From Phycisphaerales bacterium (GTDB taxonomy: Bacteria; Planctomycetota; Phycisphaerae; Phycisphaerales; UBA1924), in NCBI GenBank assembly GCA_016709445.1, contig JADJMV010000010.1, positions 1 through 64,000 on the forward strand: a stretch of 64,000 nt of DNA. Direction: 5' to 3'. Position numbers and translations under genes: made by a program. This document shows, in pieces, positions 33,035 through 43,163 of this stretch (its first letter is position 1; each line of letters begins with the position of its first letter). The notes below the pieces were generated by a model. That model had not been told where the DNA came from, ran no database searches, and saw nothing but the letters and a program-made list of their open reading frames with translations.

Positions 33035-34947
33035 TCAATCCCTCGGGGTGATGGGCATGGTGAGGACCCTGTCGGACCCGACGCCGTCGCCAAGCACGTC
33101 GAAGAGAAAGACGTTCTGGCTGCTGCGCGGGTGAGGGTTGGGCCCGCTCAGCCGGGACGCGTCGAACATGAGCACGTTGACGTAGCGGAAGATCGGCACC
33201 ATCGGGAGGTCGTCCTCCATGAGCATCCGCTCGGCCTCCCGCAAGATCTCGGACCGGCGCGAAGGATCGTGCTCGTCGTACGCATCGTCGAGGAGTTGGT
33301 CGAACCGGGGATTGGAGTAGGCCCGGTCGTTGTTGCCATCCCCGGTGCGGCTGATCTCGAGGAAAGTGAGCGGGTCGGGGTAGTCGCCGTACCAGCCCGC
33401 GCGGCTGGTCATGAACTGGTGCCGCTTGAGATCATCGCGGAACACGCTGAGTTCCTTCTGCGCGAGCCGGACGGGGACGCCGAGCGTCTCCTGCCAGTCG
33501 CGGGCGATCGCCTGGGCGATCAGGTCGTGCCCGCTGTCCTTGTTGAACTCCAGCTCGATCGTGGGCATCTCGGCCGGGGACGGGTAGCCGGCCTCGGCGA
33601 GCAGCGCGCGGGCCCTCGCGATCAGCGCCTCGCGTTCGGCGGGCGTGGTGCAGTCGCTGATACACGGGAGCCCCTCCGGCGGCTCGTAGTCCTTGAGAGA
33701 GCCGGGCGGCACCAGGGTCCGGGCGACAGGTTCCCCAGTCCCCGCACCTGCTCGGCGATCTGTCGCTTGTCGATCATCAGCGAGAGTGCCCGGCGAACCC
33801 GCGCATCGCCGAGCGGGTTGACCCGACCGTCCGGCAACCTGGGGAGGCAGTTGTAGTTCCAGAAATAGGTGCCAAACGCGGGGACGACATGGACGTCCTG
33901 CCGTGGGTCGTGGGGGAGGCGCCGGTCGATCTCGAAGAGATCGAGCCCCTGGGCGATCAGCGCCTGATACTCCGACCAGTGCTCGCGGTAGTACGCGTCC
34001 TTCTGGGCGACCATCTCCCGGCGGTAGGGGGCGGTCACGTCGGCGATGAAGTCGATCGCGTGGGTCTGGTAGGCAAGCACCTGCGCGCTGGGGTCGTCGA
34101 TCGAGGGGATGTCGATCGTGCGGAGGTTCAGCGAGCCCCGATTCCAGTAGTGCTCGTTCACCTCGAGGCGCATGTCGCGCTTGAACCGCCACACCGTCAG
34201 CTTGTAGGGGCCGTTGCAGATCATGTGCGGGGGCTTGGTCCAACCACCCTCCGCGATGAGCCGGCCGGTCGAGGGGTCGATCCGGTCGTATTGCGAGACC
34301 AGCGGCGGGTAGACGGGGTAGTAGCTGGGAAACGCCACGAGGTCCAGGAAGAACGGGATCGGATGGCGCAGCCGGACCACGATCTCCCGGTCAGAGACCG
34401 CCCTGGCCCCCACGAGCTCGTCAAACTTCCGCTCGGTCTCAGCCCAGAGCCTGTCGGCGGCCCCGGCCCGCTCCGCCGGGGCGACCTTGTCAAACCCGTC
34501 CAGCGCCGCCCTGCGCCACGCGAAAAACTCGGGGACACCCTCGATGTACTCGAAAAAGGCGGCGTAGTCGGCCGCCGTATCGGGCAGGATGCAGCGGCGC
34601 CAGGCATAGATGAAGTCGCCCGCGCGGACCGGTTCGCCGTTGGACCACGCCGCGTCCGGTCGGATGAAAAACCGATATTCGAGCCCGTCGTCAGACACCT
34701 CCCAGCGTTCCGCGGCCGCGGGGATGATCTTGTAGTCAGGGTCGAACACGTCGTTCGCCACGAGACCCTCAAACATGATGCGGGCTGCCCGAAGGTCATG
34801 CATCCAGCTCATGCGCTGCAGGTCGAGGGTCGTGATATCCGGGCCGTTGCTGAACGCCAGATCTGCGCGGGGGAGCGGGCGATCCGACAGCATGATCGCG
34901 CCGAGCACGGCGCAGAACACCACGAGGGGGATGAGGAGGCGGCCCAT
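33035..34947 (-). CDS. oppA: Oligopeptide ABC transporter substrate-binding protein (frameshifted)
   Basis: This is an SBP family 5 protein. It has an N-terminal anchor (MGRLLIPLVVFCAVLGAIML), then FSNGPDITTLDLQRMSWMHDLRAARIMFEGLV, WSNGEPVRAGDFIYAWRR, NGPYKLTVWRFKRDMRLEVNEHYW, FWNYNCLPRLPDGRVNPLGDARVRRALSLMIDK and, in another frame, EREALIARARALLAEAGYPS ... FLEISRTGDGNNDRAYSNPRFDQLLDDA. One more base in the CCCC at 33733-33736 joins EQVRGLG to EPVARTLVPPGS. The repaired protein is about 637 residues. It binds peptides outside the membrane for OppB; the rest of the transporter is not in the window. Confidence 0.9.
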
Positions 34948-34999
34948 GCCGACACAGTACCGCGCGCGGCGCGGTGGGGCTCCGCGGGCTCGGGGGCGA

Positions 35000-36115
35000 T
35001 CACTTCCCGTCGAGCGCGTCGCGGATGCGCTGCATGGCCTCGGGGGAGAGGTTGCAGGGGGCGCCGCTGAGGCCCAGAACGGCCGAGCGGGTCCGGTCGA
35101 AGAACTCGGAGTCCTTGCCCGTCTCGAGCAGCGGGGCGAGGGTGAGCGGCGAGAGGCTGCCGCCGAGCTTGGCGTGGGCGAGCACGAGGGCCCGCTCGGC
35201 CAGATTGGTCAGGTCCAACTGCCACGCCCGGGCGTCCGGAGGGGGAAGGTCGCCCTTCTTGGCGTGGTAGGCGAGATAGGCGAGCGATTCACCGGCGAAC
35301 GCGGCGGCTCCCCGGACGATCTCCGGCGGAGTTGCACCCGGCGCCGCCAGCCGGGTGCTGAGCGCATCCCCGACACGGACGCAACTGGCCAGAAGGCGGA
35401 CGCGGGCACCGTCGTCGTCAGCCGGGATGCGGCGGAGTCGCGACACCACGCCACTGGAAACCTTGGTCAAGGCCTCCCCAGCGGGGCCGGCATACCCATC
35501 GCGGTTGATCGCGGCCGCCTCGAGCAGGGCGCGGACGATCGCGTCGGCGACGTCGGCGTTGGATTCGGCCGCCAGGCGCCCCGAGAGATGATCGACGGCC
35601 TGCGAAACCCGGGCAGGATCCAGGGCGGGGGCGTACGCGTTGACCGAGCGGAAAGTCCGCATGAGGGCGTACACGGCGGCGTAACGCACGTCATCGTTCG
35701 AGTCGCCGGTGTGCTCCTGCACGACCTGCCGGGTGGCGTCGTCGGCGATCTCGCCGAGCAGGATCAGCGCGTTGATCGCGACCCTTGCGTCCTTGTCGCC
35801 CGCCAGCTCGGTGAGCTTGTCGATCGCCGCGGCACGCACCACCTGCCGGAACGCGACGGAGACCGCCGGCCGGTGCAGGGGCTCGATGATCTCCTTGCGG
35901 GCCTTCTCCCGGTCCGCCGCCTCACCCGTCTGCATCGCATCGACACGTTTGTGAACAAACGCCTCGATCTGTGCTTTCTCCTCCGGTGTGAGGACCAGCT
36001 TCTCCGGCGCCGGCATCGGGTCGGACTGGGCAAGGGCGTGGGGCGCGAGAAGGCAGGCAACGAGCGCGAGGGGCGCTACGAACTTGCGAAGGCGGCTGGT
36101 GATCCGATCGTGCAA
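35000..36115 (-). CDS. Secreted HEAT-like repeat protein (start uncertain)
   Basis: A signal peptide is visible (RLRKFVAPLALVACLLAPHALAQ), followed by about 340 helical residues with HEAT-like repeats (AAAIDKLTELAGDKDARVAINALILLGEIADDATRQVVQEHTGDSNDDVRYAAVYALMRTF). The frame is open to 36235, but no ATG precedes the signal peptide. TTG at 36115 (or 36121, after GAAGGG) is the likely start. No enzyme motif is seen; such repeats usually bind other proteins. Confidence 0.78.
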   Translation of the reverse strand: MHDRITSRLRKFVAPLALVACLLAPHALAQSDPMPAPEKLVLTPEEKAQIEAFVHKRVDAMQTGEAADREKARKEIIEPLHRPAVSVAFRQVVRAAAIDKLTELAGDKDARVAINALILLGEIADDATRQVVQEHTGDSNDDVRYAAVYALMRTFRSVNAYAPALDPARVSQAVDHLSGRLAAESNADVADAIVRALLEAAAINRDGYAGPAGEALTKVSSGVVSRLRRIPADDDGARVRLLASCVRVGDALSTRLAAPGATPPEIVRGAAAFAGESLAYLAYHAKKGDLPPPDARAWQLDLTNLAERALVLAHAKLGGSLSPLTLAPLLETGKDSEFFDRTRSAVLGLSGAPCNLSPEAMQRIRDALDGK

Positions 36116-36287
36116 GGCCAAACACCCTTCTGCGACCGAGGACGACGCTCCGACGGGGGAGCCTCTGAACCCATGCCGGGCGTCTCCGGCGTGCCGCTGA
36201 CCCCTGTGGGACGGGAAACCTACCACCCGCCTCAACGGCGGTCAACCATACGCACGTCCGGGGCTGCCGGACGCGTCGATCATCTCC

Positions 36288-37253
36288 CTAATACACCTCG
36301 AGGAACATGCGCCGGGTTGGGGCGATCTCCCTCGGGATCATCCGGCGGGTCCACCCCGTGGGGTCGCTCTCAAGCCCCGGGGCCAGGGTCACATAGCGGG
36401 CAAACTCCTCGGCCGGCAGCAGCCGATACAGGCCCTGCACGATGCCCAGTTCCATACCCGCCAGGCCGCACGCATACACCAAGCCGCGCTCCGTCGACAA
36501 GATGCCGCGGAAGAGCTCGGCGTGGCTCCCGAGGCGGCTCTGGACATACATCGGGGGCGACCCGTCCGGCTGCGATTCGCGGCTGAGAGCGCTCAGATAG
36601 GTGAAGTTGGGATGGGTGTCCTGCAGCGCCCGGAACTCCTTGTGGTAAAGCAGGTCCGTCCCAAACGGGGAGCCCATCACAAGCACAATCTTCGACCGGT
36701 GGTCGGGGCGCGAGAGCAGTTCCCGGACCATGCCCCGGAAGGGAGCGATCCCGGTCCCCGTCGCGAAGAACACATAATCGTGGTCGTCCGGGCGGGCCGG
36801 CAGGAGAAACCGCTTGCCGTTCGGCCCCGTGACGCGGATCTCATCGCCGACCTGAAGGTCGCACAGCCAATTCGAGGCCACCCCCAGGAAGAGCCGGTGG
36901 GTTTCCCAGTGTTCGTCGATCGTCCGCTTCACCGTCGTGGCGATCAGGTTCTCATCGCCACCCTCCCCGCCGGTGGCGTTCGCGATCGAGTAGAGACGCA
37001 CCTTGTGCGGCCGGCCTTGCTCGGTAGTCCCGGGGGGGAGAACCCCAAACGACTGGCCCGCGCGGATCCGTCCCGGCAGGTCGCTCCCGGAGACATCCAG
37101 GACAATGTGCCGGACGAACGCCGCGGACTTGGGGCTCGCGGTGCACGAATACGTTTCGACTACCACACCCCGGGCCGGGCGATCGGGCGGGTGCAGATGC
37201 ATCTCAACCTGGGGCAGGGCAGGTCCGGGCTCGGCTGTCCGCCTGTCGGACAT
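36288..37253 (-). CDS. Ferredoxin-NADP+ reductase family protein
   Basis: From ATG 37253 (AAAGGA 8 bases upstream) the 321-residue protein has the plant-type FNR motifs. These are the FAD site RLYSIANA near residue 91, RFLLPARPDDHDYVFFATGTGIAPFRGMVREL (NADP phosphate-binding GTGIAPF), VYACGLAGMELGIVQGL, and a C-terminal aromatic residue in FLEVY that would stack on the flavin. It moves electrons between ferredoxin or flavodoxin and NADP(H). No ferredoxin gene is adjacent. A lipoprotein gene lies upstream on the same strand, 34 bases before the start. Confidence 0.93.
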   Translation of the reverse strand: MSDRRTAEPGPALPQVEMHLHPPDRPARGVVVETYSCTASPKSAAFVRHIVLDVSGSDLPGRIRAGQSFGVLPPGTTEQGRPHKVRLYSIANATGGEGGDENLIATTVKRTIDEHWETHRLFLGVASNWLCDLQVGDEIRVTGPNGKRFLLPARPDDHDYVFFATGTGIAPFRGMVRELLSRPDHRSKIVLVMGSPFGTDLLYHKEFRALQDTHPNFTYLSALSRESQPDGSPPMYVQSRLGSHAELFRGILSTERGLVYACGLAGMELGIVQGLYRLLPAEEFARYVTLAPGLESDPTGWTRRMIPREIAPTRRMFLEVY

Positions 37254-37287
37254 CGGGAATCCTTTCAGCATCCCGCGACGTAGCGGC

Positions 37288-39369
37288 TCAGCCGCCCCCG
37301 CCGCCGGACTGCTGGATCAGCTGCATCATCTTGAGTCCGATGGCCTGCAGCTTGGTCTGGATGGTGACCAGCACCGCCTGATTGCTGCGGAGCGAGCCGT
37401 CCTGAACGCCCTTGGCCGCGCTGTCGTAGGCCCCGACGAGGGAGTCGAGGATCTCGGGGATCATCCCGGCGAGCGCCTTGGCGCCGGCGTCCTCGCCACC
37501 CCCGCCAAACGCGTTGGCGCCGAGCAGCAGCTTCCACTCGCCATCGATCTTCTTCAGGTGCAGCACGGGCGCGTTCGGATCGTCGAGAGCCACCGTCGCG
37601 GTCTCGTTCTGCGCCACCACCTTCGCGTCGGCGCCCAGCCCCGCAAACATCTTGGTCGGGTTGAGCGCATCCAACCCGGTCTGCGGGTTCTTCGCGGCCC
37701 ACGCGGTGAAAGCCTCGCCGAATGCGCTCGCGGACGCTGTATCGAGCTGCTCCTCTGCCTGGAGCAATGCAACGAGTTTCGTGACCAGCGGCGCCTGGGT
37801 GTCGGACTCGGGCTCGAGGTAGGCCCCGATCTCGCCGAACTTCCCGGCCTGTGCCGCGTCGGCAATCGTCTGGAGCAGGTCGCGGACCTCGCCCTCAGGG
37901 TCGCCCGTGGCCACCGCCTCGTCGGGGACGCCGCCAGCAGGTGACCGGTCTCCCTCATCGGCACTCGGCTCAGGGTCCTCGAGGGCGCCCATCGCCTCGG
38001 CGTCGACGACCCCATCGCCGACCCGACGAGAGATCGCGTTCAATCGCGTCGAGACCTGATCAATCAGCTCGCGAGTCGCGCCCGTGGCGCCAGACGCCTC
38101 GTAGGCGCTCTTCGCCGCCTGATAAGCGTCATACGCCGCCTGCTTGGCCTCGGTCGCCGCCGCGCGAGCATCCTTCGACCTCGTCGCATACTCGGCGGCT
38201 GCCGGAAGCGCCGGGCGGGCGTTGGCCAACTCCTCGAGCAGTTGCGCGTAGGCGTCGAGGCCGAGAGCGCTGGTCCACTCGGCGTCCGCGAGGCTCTGCT
38301 TGGCCTGGCCGATCGCGATCTGGGCGTTGCTCTTGCGGGCGCTCTTGCCGTTGTTGGCACTGGTCACCGCGGAGTTGAGAAACTTCATCGCCTCCGCGGC
38401 CTTGGGCTCGATCTGCTGCTCCCGGAACGGCGTCAGCGCCCCATCGCCAGAGTCCACACGCTGGCCGATCTCCACGGCGGCCTGCTGCGCATCCCCGCGG
38501 GCGCGGGCTGCATCTTCTTTGGCGGCCTTGTCGCGGGCCTGAACGGCAGCGCGGGACTGCCCCAGGAGTTCGATCTGCGAGGCGAGCTTGTCGATCTCAA
38601 CGGTCGCGGCGCGGAGGTCGATCTCCAGTCGATCCGCCTGACCCTGCAGGCCCCGGGCTTCAAGCTCGAGCTCATCGGCCTGACGCGACAGGTCGCGAAC
38701 CTGCTTGGCGAGCTCCAGCCCTTCCGTGGCCGAAACGCCCGCGATCTTGAGCTGCAGCGTCCCCGCCTGGTCGCGGAGCGCCGAGGCCTTGCCGATGCGG
38801 TCAGCGACCTGCGCCAGCAACTCCCCGATCTGCTTCTCGATCGCCGCCTTCTTCGCGCGAGCCTGCTCCGCCTCGCCCTGCCGGGCGCGCGTGTCCTGGT
38901 CGATCCTCGCCAACTCGGGCGCCGGGTCGTACGAGCCGGCCGCCGCGGCGGCCGCGTTGTACATCTGCCAGGCGCGGAGCCTGGCCCGGATGCCGGGGAA
39001 CTTGTCGATCGCCAGCTTCTCGAGCGATGCGGCCCCGGAGGCGGCACGGATGCCCAGGCCCCGCTGGGCTGAGGCGATCAGCACCGAAGCGTCCGCGGCC
39101 AACGCGTCCTGCCCCTTGCTAAATGCACTGAGGGTCTGGATGACCTCGTTGTAGGTGGCGGAGGCGACGCCCTCGGGCATCTGCGAGCCGACACCCACGT
39201 CCAGCGAGGCCAGCTTGATCGAGGCATCGCTCAGGGCCTGCTCCCCGGGGCTGCGTGAGCAACCCGCGAGAGTGGCGACGCCGAGGCAGCCCGCGAGGGC
39301 GATCACCCGGGTGACGTGGGTCCGGGCTCGGGCCCGAGGGGTCCTGTTGCCGTAGCACTGATCGCTCAT
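37288..39369 (-). CDS. Coiled-coil lipoprotein of unknown function
   Basis: ATG at 39369 gives 693 residues with a lipoprotein signal (TRVIALAGCLGVATLAGC, Cys about 36). A long coiled coil spans about 130-290 (ARQGEAEQARAKKAAIEKQIGELLAQVADRIGKASALRDQ ... ADELELEARGLQGQADRLEIDLRAATVEIDKLASQIELL). A second helical region follows (about 400-450). The C-terminal domain (VALDDPNAPVLHLKKIDGEWKLLLGANAFGG) resembles an NTF2-like end, and the protein finishes SGGGGG. It probably spans the periplasm from the membrane. No family is recognised. Confidence 0.82.
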   Translation of the reverse strand: MSDQCYGNRTPRARARTHVTRVIALAGCLGVATLAGCSRSPGEQALSDASIKLASLDVGVGSQMPEGVASATYNEVIQTLSAFSKGQDALAADASVLIASAQRGLGIRAASGAASLEKLAIDKFPGIRARLRAWQMYNAAAAAAGSYDPAPELARIDQDTRARQGEAEQARAKKAAIEKQIGELLAQVADRIGKASALRDQAGTLQLKIAGVSATEGLELAKQVRDLSRQADELELEARGLQGQADRLEIDLRAATVEIDKLASQIELLGQSRAAVQARDKAAKEDAARARGDAQQAAVEIGQRVDSGDGALTPFREQQIEPKAAEAMKFLNSAVTSANNGKSARKSNAQIAIGQAKQSLADAEWTSALGLDAYAQLLEELANARPALPAAAEYATRSKDARAAATEAKQAAYDAYQAAKSAYEASGATGATRELIDQVSTRLNAISRRVGDGVVDAEAMGALEDPEPSADEGDRSPAGGVPDEAVATGDPEGEVRDLLQTIADAAQAGKFGEIGAYLEPESDTQAPLVTKLVALLQAEEQLDTASASAFGEAFTAWAAKNPQTGLDALNPTKMFAGLGADAKVVAQNETATVALDDPNAPVLHLKKIDGEWKLLLGANAFGGGGEDAGAKALAGMIPEILDSLVGAYDSAAKGVQDGSLRSNQAVLVTIQTKLQAIGLKMMQLIQQSGGGGG

Positions 39370-39471
39370 GCGTTGCCGTCCGTTCCGCTGATCTGTCCGG
39401 GCTCGGTGAGGTCCGACTCGCGTCCGACCGCCGAGTGTCAACTCTAGCACAACCTGCCGGGAAGGGTGGCT

Positions 39472-40803
39472 CTACCGATCACCCACGGGTTCCCGGGGCA
39501 TCTCCGGCACCCCCCCGGTCGGCACCGGCGGGGCATACGTCACGGGGTACTCGGGCCTGGGCCGGTACATCGCATTGATCCAGTCAATCGTCTCCCGAAA
39601 CCGCCGGTCGTCCTCCGAACCGATCACCGGACGCCATGCCGAGGACCGGGTTGTCGCGACCAGCGGGTGGGGGTAAAGGCTCTCCTCCCGCGGGAGAGCC
39701 ATCTGCAGCAGCGGCGAGCGAGCCGGATCCTCGTAGTTAATCAGGGGCGTGCCGTCCGGGAGGCGGTACCGGTCGAGGATCAGGAAGTTCGTGTAGATCG
39801 TCCTCTCAGAATTCTGGTTCTCGTTGTCGAGCCAGAGACGCCCGGCGAGTTCACCCCCGTGGCACGCGTTGGTGGCGCAGGAATTCACAACCCAGCCCCG
39901 GTGGACGTTCTCCCGGAACAACTTGAACGCCGTCGGCTCGCCCTCGACCTTGACGCGGCCGTAGAAATCCCGGGCCTTCAGGCGGAACATGAGTTCGAGG
40001 ATGCGCTCGGGGGGGCGCCGCTCCAGAGCGGCCCGACCCTCGGCGCTCTGAGGAATGAGCTCATTCCCCTCGAACGCGTCGATGAGCTCCTTCACCGTGT
40101 CCCGGTCCACCAGCATGCGAGGGGGCTGGCCCAGATCGACCTCGTAGACCTTCAGCAGGTTGATCTGGTCGTCCGTCAGCGTCGGGAATCGAGGACGCCG
40201 CTTGGCCGGCCCGTGCGGAGTGCCCTCCTCGGGTTCACCCCTCGCAGCCGACTCGGCCTTCAGCTTGATCAGGCTCTCGATCTGCTTCTTGAGCATGATC
40301 GCGTTGTCATTCGCCGGGTCGATCTTGAGGATCTGCGCCAGCTCCTTCAACGCAAGACCAAAGGCCTCGCGATCACGCAGCCAGTCCACAAGGAGCAGCA
40401 GTTGCTCCGTGTCGTCGTCACGGATCACCGCGCGGATCTTCTTGTAATGCTCCTCCACGCTCGGCACCGGGTCGACGCGAAACACATCGGCCATGTTGAA
40501 CGTGGCCTCGAGACCCGCCACCTCGATCACGACCTCCGAGGGGTCCTGTCGAACCAGCCGACCCTCGACCCGTCGCCCATCCTTGCAGAACACGGTGACT
40601 CTGCCGCTGGAGTTCTCCGGCGAAACAGCCGCGGGCTGCTCCCCGGGCCGAGAAGCCGGTGAAGTCGTCTCGTCGGGAGGGTCGCTGGCCTGCGCCAGCA
40701 GAAGCGGTACGGGAGCGAGCCCCATCAGCGCGGCCACCGCCCCGAGGCCCAGGAGGGCCAGCGCACGCCCCTCGAGCCTCGCCAGAGTTTGCGTTCGGCT
40801 CAT
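39472..40803 (-). CDS. Exported protein with possible CX4CH heme motif
   Basis: The 443-residue product starts at ATG 40803. It has a signal sequence (GRALALLGLGAVAALMGLAPVPLLLAQA), an Sm-like N-terminal part (VTVFCKDGRRVEGRLVRQDPSEVVIEVAGLEATFNMADVFRVDPVP) and a helical middle. At about residue 308 it has NSCATNACHGGELAG: C-x4-C-H, a rare variant of the CXXCH heme-attachment motif, in a context (SCxxxxCHGG) typical of planctomycete cytochrome c-like domains. Heme binding is plausible but unproved. Confidence 0.78.
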   Translation of the reverse strand: MSRTQTLARLEGRALALLGLGAVAALMGLAPVPLLLAQASDPPDETTSPASRPGEQPAAVSPENSSGRVTVFCKDGRRVEGRLVRQDPSEVVIEVAGLEATFNMADVFRVDPVPSVEEHYKKIRAVIRDDDTEQLLLLVDWLRDREAFGLALKELAQILKIDPANDNAIMLKKQIESLIKLKAESAARGEPEEGTPHGPAKRRPRFPTLTDDQINLLKVYEVDLGQPPRMLVDRDTVKELIDAFEGNELIPQSAEGRAALERRPPERILELMFRLKARDFYGRVKVEGEPTAFKLFRENVHRGWVVNSCATNACHGGELAGRLWLDNENQNSERTIYTNFLILDRYRLPDGTPLINYEDPARSPLLQMALPREESLYPHPLVATTRSSAWRPVIGSEDDRRFRETIDWINAMYRPRPEYPVTYAPPVPTGGVPEMPREPVGDR

Positions 40804-40874
40804 GATCCGTGTTTCTGGGGCGCTCGAGCCTGCCCCGCTTTCGGCTCGCTGCGGGAGGGCCCCGCGACCATCAA

Positions 40875-40958
40875 TGCCCAGGAGAGGACTCGAACCTCCA
40901 CCCTGTTGCCAGGACTACCACCTCAAGGTAGCGCGTCTGCCAGTTCCGCCACCTGGGC
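40875..40958 (-). tRNA. tRNA-Leu (anticodon GAG)
   Basis: The minus strand folds as a class II tRNA. The acceptor pairs GCCCAGG/CCTGGGC and a standard D-arm follows. The anticodon stem CTACC/GGTAG has loop TTGAGGT (anticodon GAG), the variable arm is TCCTGGCAACAGG and the T-arm is GGAGG-TTCGAGT-CCTCT. It is 84 bases with the discriminator A; no CCA is encoded (ATT follows). Confidence 0.95.
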
Positions 40959-41097
40959 CATTCCGGCCCATTCTGGGCCGGGCGGAGAGTGTATCCCGTC
41001 TCCACCGGCCTGTCGATCCCCGGGACGCGGCACCCGGTCCTGCGTACCGTCCGCATCGCGGCGGGACGAGTTCCCGCCGATATGGGAGGCAATGCGG

Positions 41098-41511
41098 ATG
41101 GAAGAGCGCGGGATCGGGAATGTGCTGCGGGCAGTCGCGGCGGAAGCCGGGAAGGCGGGGGAGGGAGCCGCGGAACCCGCCGAGTACCGCGTGGAACACG
41201 ATGCTCAGGGAAAACTCTGGGTGTCGCTGGTCACCGCAAACCGCTGGTTGAGCGAATCCATCGAGACCGACCTGCTCCACACGGGAGACAAGATCGAAGA
41301 ACTACTCGACGATGAACTGGTCGAGGTCGGATTCGATGCCGGGCCCCTGAAGGTCGAGCACTTCCGCTCGGAAGACCTGCTCTTCACCTTCCGCACCGCC
41401 GTCCCCGCCGAGCACCAGGACGAGGCCGCCACGGCCTCGCTTCGTTGCCTTTTGGCGTACGAGGCGTGCTTCAGGCAACTCGGCGATATGAGCGGCGAGA
41501 AAGAGGCTTAG
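41098..41511 (+). CDS. Conserved hypothetical protein
   Basis: ATG at 41098 is favoured because GGGAGG lies 8 bases upstream; ATG at 41092 is too close. The 137-residue product has an alpha/beta pattern (KLWVSLVTANRWLSESIETDLLHTGDKIEELLDDELVEVGFDAGPLKVEHFRSEDLLFTFRTAVP). It resembles small YbjN-like domains only loosely; I do not recognise the family. It is convergent with the next gene, the stops being 3 bases apart. Confidence 0.75.
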   Translation: MEERGIGNVLRAVAAEAGKAGEGAAEPAEYRVEHDAQGKLWVSLVTANRWLSESIETDLLHTGDKIEELLDDELVEVGFDAGPLKVEHFRSEDLLFTFRTAVPAEHQDEAATASLRCLLAYEACFRQLGDMSGEKEA

Positions 41512-41804
41512 CCCCCCGCGTTGGTCCGACGCTGGCGGCTGCTCGCAGCTTCCTTCTGCTCCTGCTGCACCTGCTCGTCGAGCTGCTGCTGGAACTGAGC
41601 CTGCTGGGCCTTGTCGGGCTTCGGCGGGCTGGAAAACACGCCGAACCGCCACGCGAGGACGATCCCAACGACCACGAAGAGGGCGACGACCCCCGCGATC
41701 TTGGCCTTCGAAGCGTCCATACCGCCTCCGCCTCCGCGGCTCTTCGCAGGGGACGGCTTGTCCGCAATGCCCGCCTGATCCATCAGAGAGGGTCGCTGGT
41801 TCAT
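41508..41804 (-). CDS. Small single-span membrane protein
   Basis: The 98-residue protein from ATG 41804 has a Gly-rich cytoplasmic start (SRGGGGGMDASKAK). One membrane span follows (IAGVVALFVVVGIVLAWRFGVF, about 36-57), then a Gln-rich, probably coiled tail (DKAQQAQFQQQLDEQVQQEQKEAASSRQRR). It lies immediately downstream of an ABC-2 permease on the same strand and may belong to it. No family recognised. Confidence 0.72.
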   Translation of the reverse strand: MNQRPSLMDQAGIADKPSPAKSRGGGGGMDASKAKIAGVVALFVVVGIVLAWRFGVFSSPPKPDKAQQAQFQQQLDEQVQQEQKEAASSRQRRTNAGG

Positions 41805-41844
41805 TGTCGAATCTCCCGGCCTTGAGGGTTCGAGAAGGTGAAGC

Positions 41845-43163
41845 CTATCCGACGTCGCGGGTCTGGAACAGGGCGATCCCCAGGCCGAGGCACGCGAGGA
41901 TCTGGGTGGCGGCATAGGCGGCCAACAGCCCCAGATGGCGGGGAGGGATCGGGCTGTTCATCGCCACCGCGTCGATCAGCCAGTAATGCTGGAAATTCGG
42001 GAGCACCGCGTACAGGGCGGCAGCCCCCAGATTCACTTCGGTGGGCGTCAGGAAGACCTGGTCTCCAGTCGTGGGCGGTCGCGTGGGAATCGGCCCATCA
42101 TCACCCCGGAGTTCCAGCACAAGATCGCTGCCCTCCGAGGCCTTGACGGTCACCCCCTCGGCCTGCCCCTGCGGGTTCTGCCTGGAGCCGCCGGCGAGCA
42201 TGAAGCCGTTGGGGTTGGCGCCGTAAAACAGCCCGTCACCTTCGTGGATTTCCGCCTTCGGCGGCACCCGCAGGTGGACGTCGTACTTCTCGCCCCGCTC
42301 GTTGAACAGGGGCTGGGAGGCAAGCACAGGGCTCGCAGACCGGATCACCGCAACCGAATGATTCCGGTAGGCGTGCCGGCCCACCATGTAGTTCGATAAA
42401 GGCCCAGCATGAAAACACCGGCGCAGACCACGATCGTCATGACCTGACCGAGCCGCGTCGAGGCGGCCGTCGCGACCGCGGCGATCACCAGCAACGCCAT
42501 GAGCAACGCCGCCGCCGCGAAGATCACCTGCGGCTTGAAGTCCGTGAAGATCGGCTGCAGACCCCATTTCTTGCTGACCAGAAGCGTCACCACATACGCG
42601 CAGACGATCGCAGGCAGCAGGATGAGCGTCGCGGCCTGGGGAAACGACCAGCCGTAATAGAAGTTGCACCAGCCCGCCACCCCAACCGAGAGCAGGATCG
42701 CCGCCGTCGAGAACAGGATGACCGGCTGGTCCGGGTCGTCGGCGGCGGTCGACATCACCCCGTGGCGGAGCGCCAGGAGCAGATAGGCCGTCATGATGAT
42801 CACCGCGACGCCGATCGCCCCGGCGACGCCGAAGTACTTGCCCACCACCACCGCGCCCCGGCTGATCGGCTTGCTCACCACGGTCAGCACCGTCTTGGAT
42901 TCGATCTCCCGGCTCAGCACCGCCGTCGCCACAAACGCCGCCAGCAGCATGCCGGCAACAAAGATCGTCGCCAGACCGATGTCCAGCATCAGGCGGTTGT
43001 CCTTGCTCACCTCGGCCGACGTCGTATACCCCATGCTGTACGCTGTGCTCCAGGTGGTGAAGACCTGGAGCACCGCAGCGAGGAGCAGCACGATGAAATA
43101 GATCGGCTGCCGAATGCTCTCGACGAAGGTGTTGCGGGTGATGGTGACCGTCTGGATGATCAT
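41845..43163 (-). CDS. ABC-2 type permease (frameshifted)
   Basis: ATG at 43163 opens MIIQTVTITRNTFVESIRQPIYFIVLLLAAVLQVF. Several spans follow, including MLLAAFVATAVLSREIESKTVLTVVSKPISRGAVVVGKYFG, the signature segment of ABC-2 permeases. The frame breaks at the AAA of 42398-42400; one more base joins VFMLGL to LSNYMVGRHAY. The outside domain then reads on to the last span (HLGLLAAYAATQILACLGLGIALFQ). The repaired protein is about 439 residues. Its ATPase partner is probably the one at 48104-49360, in the divergent operon, which is inference. Confidence 0.87.
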
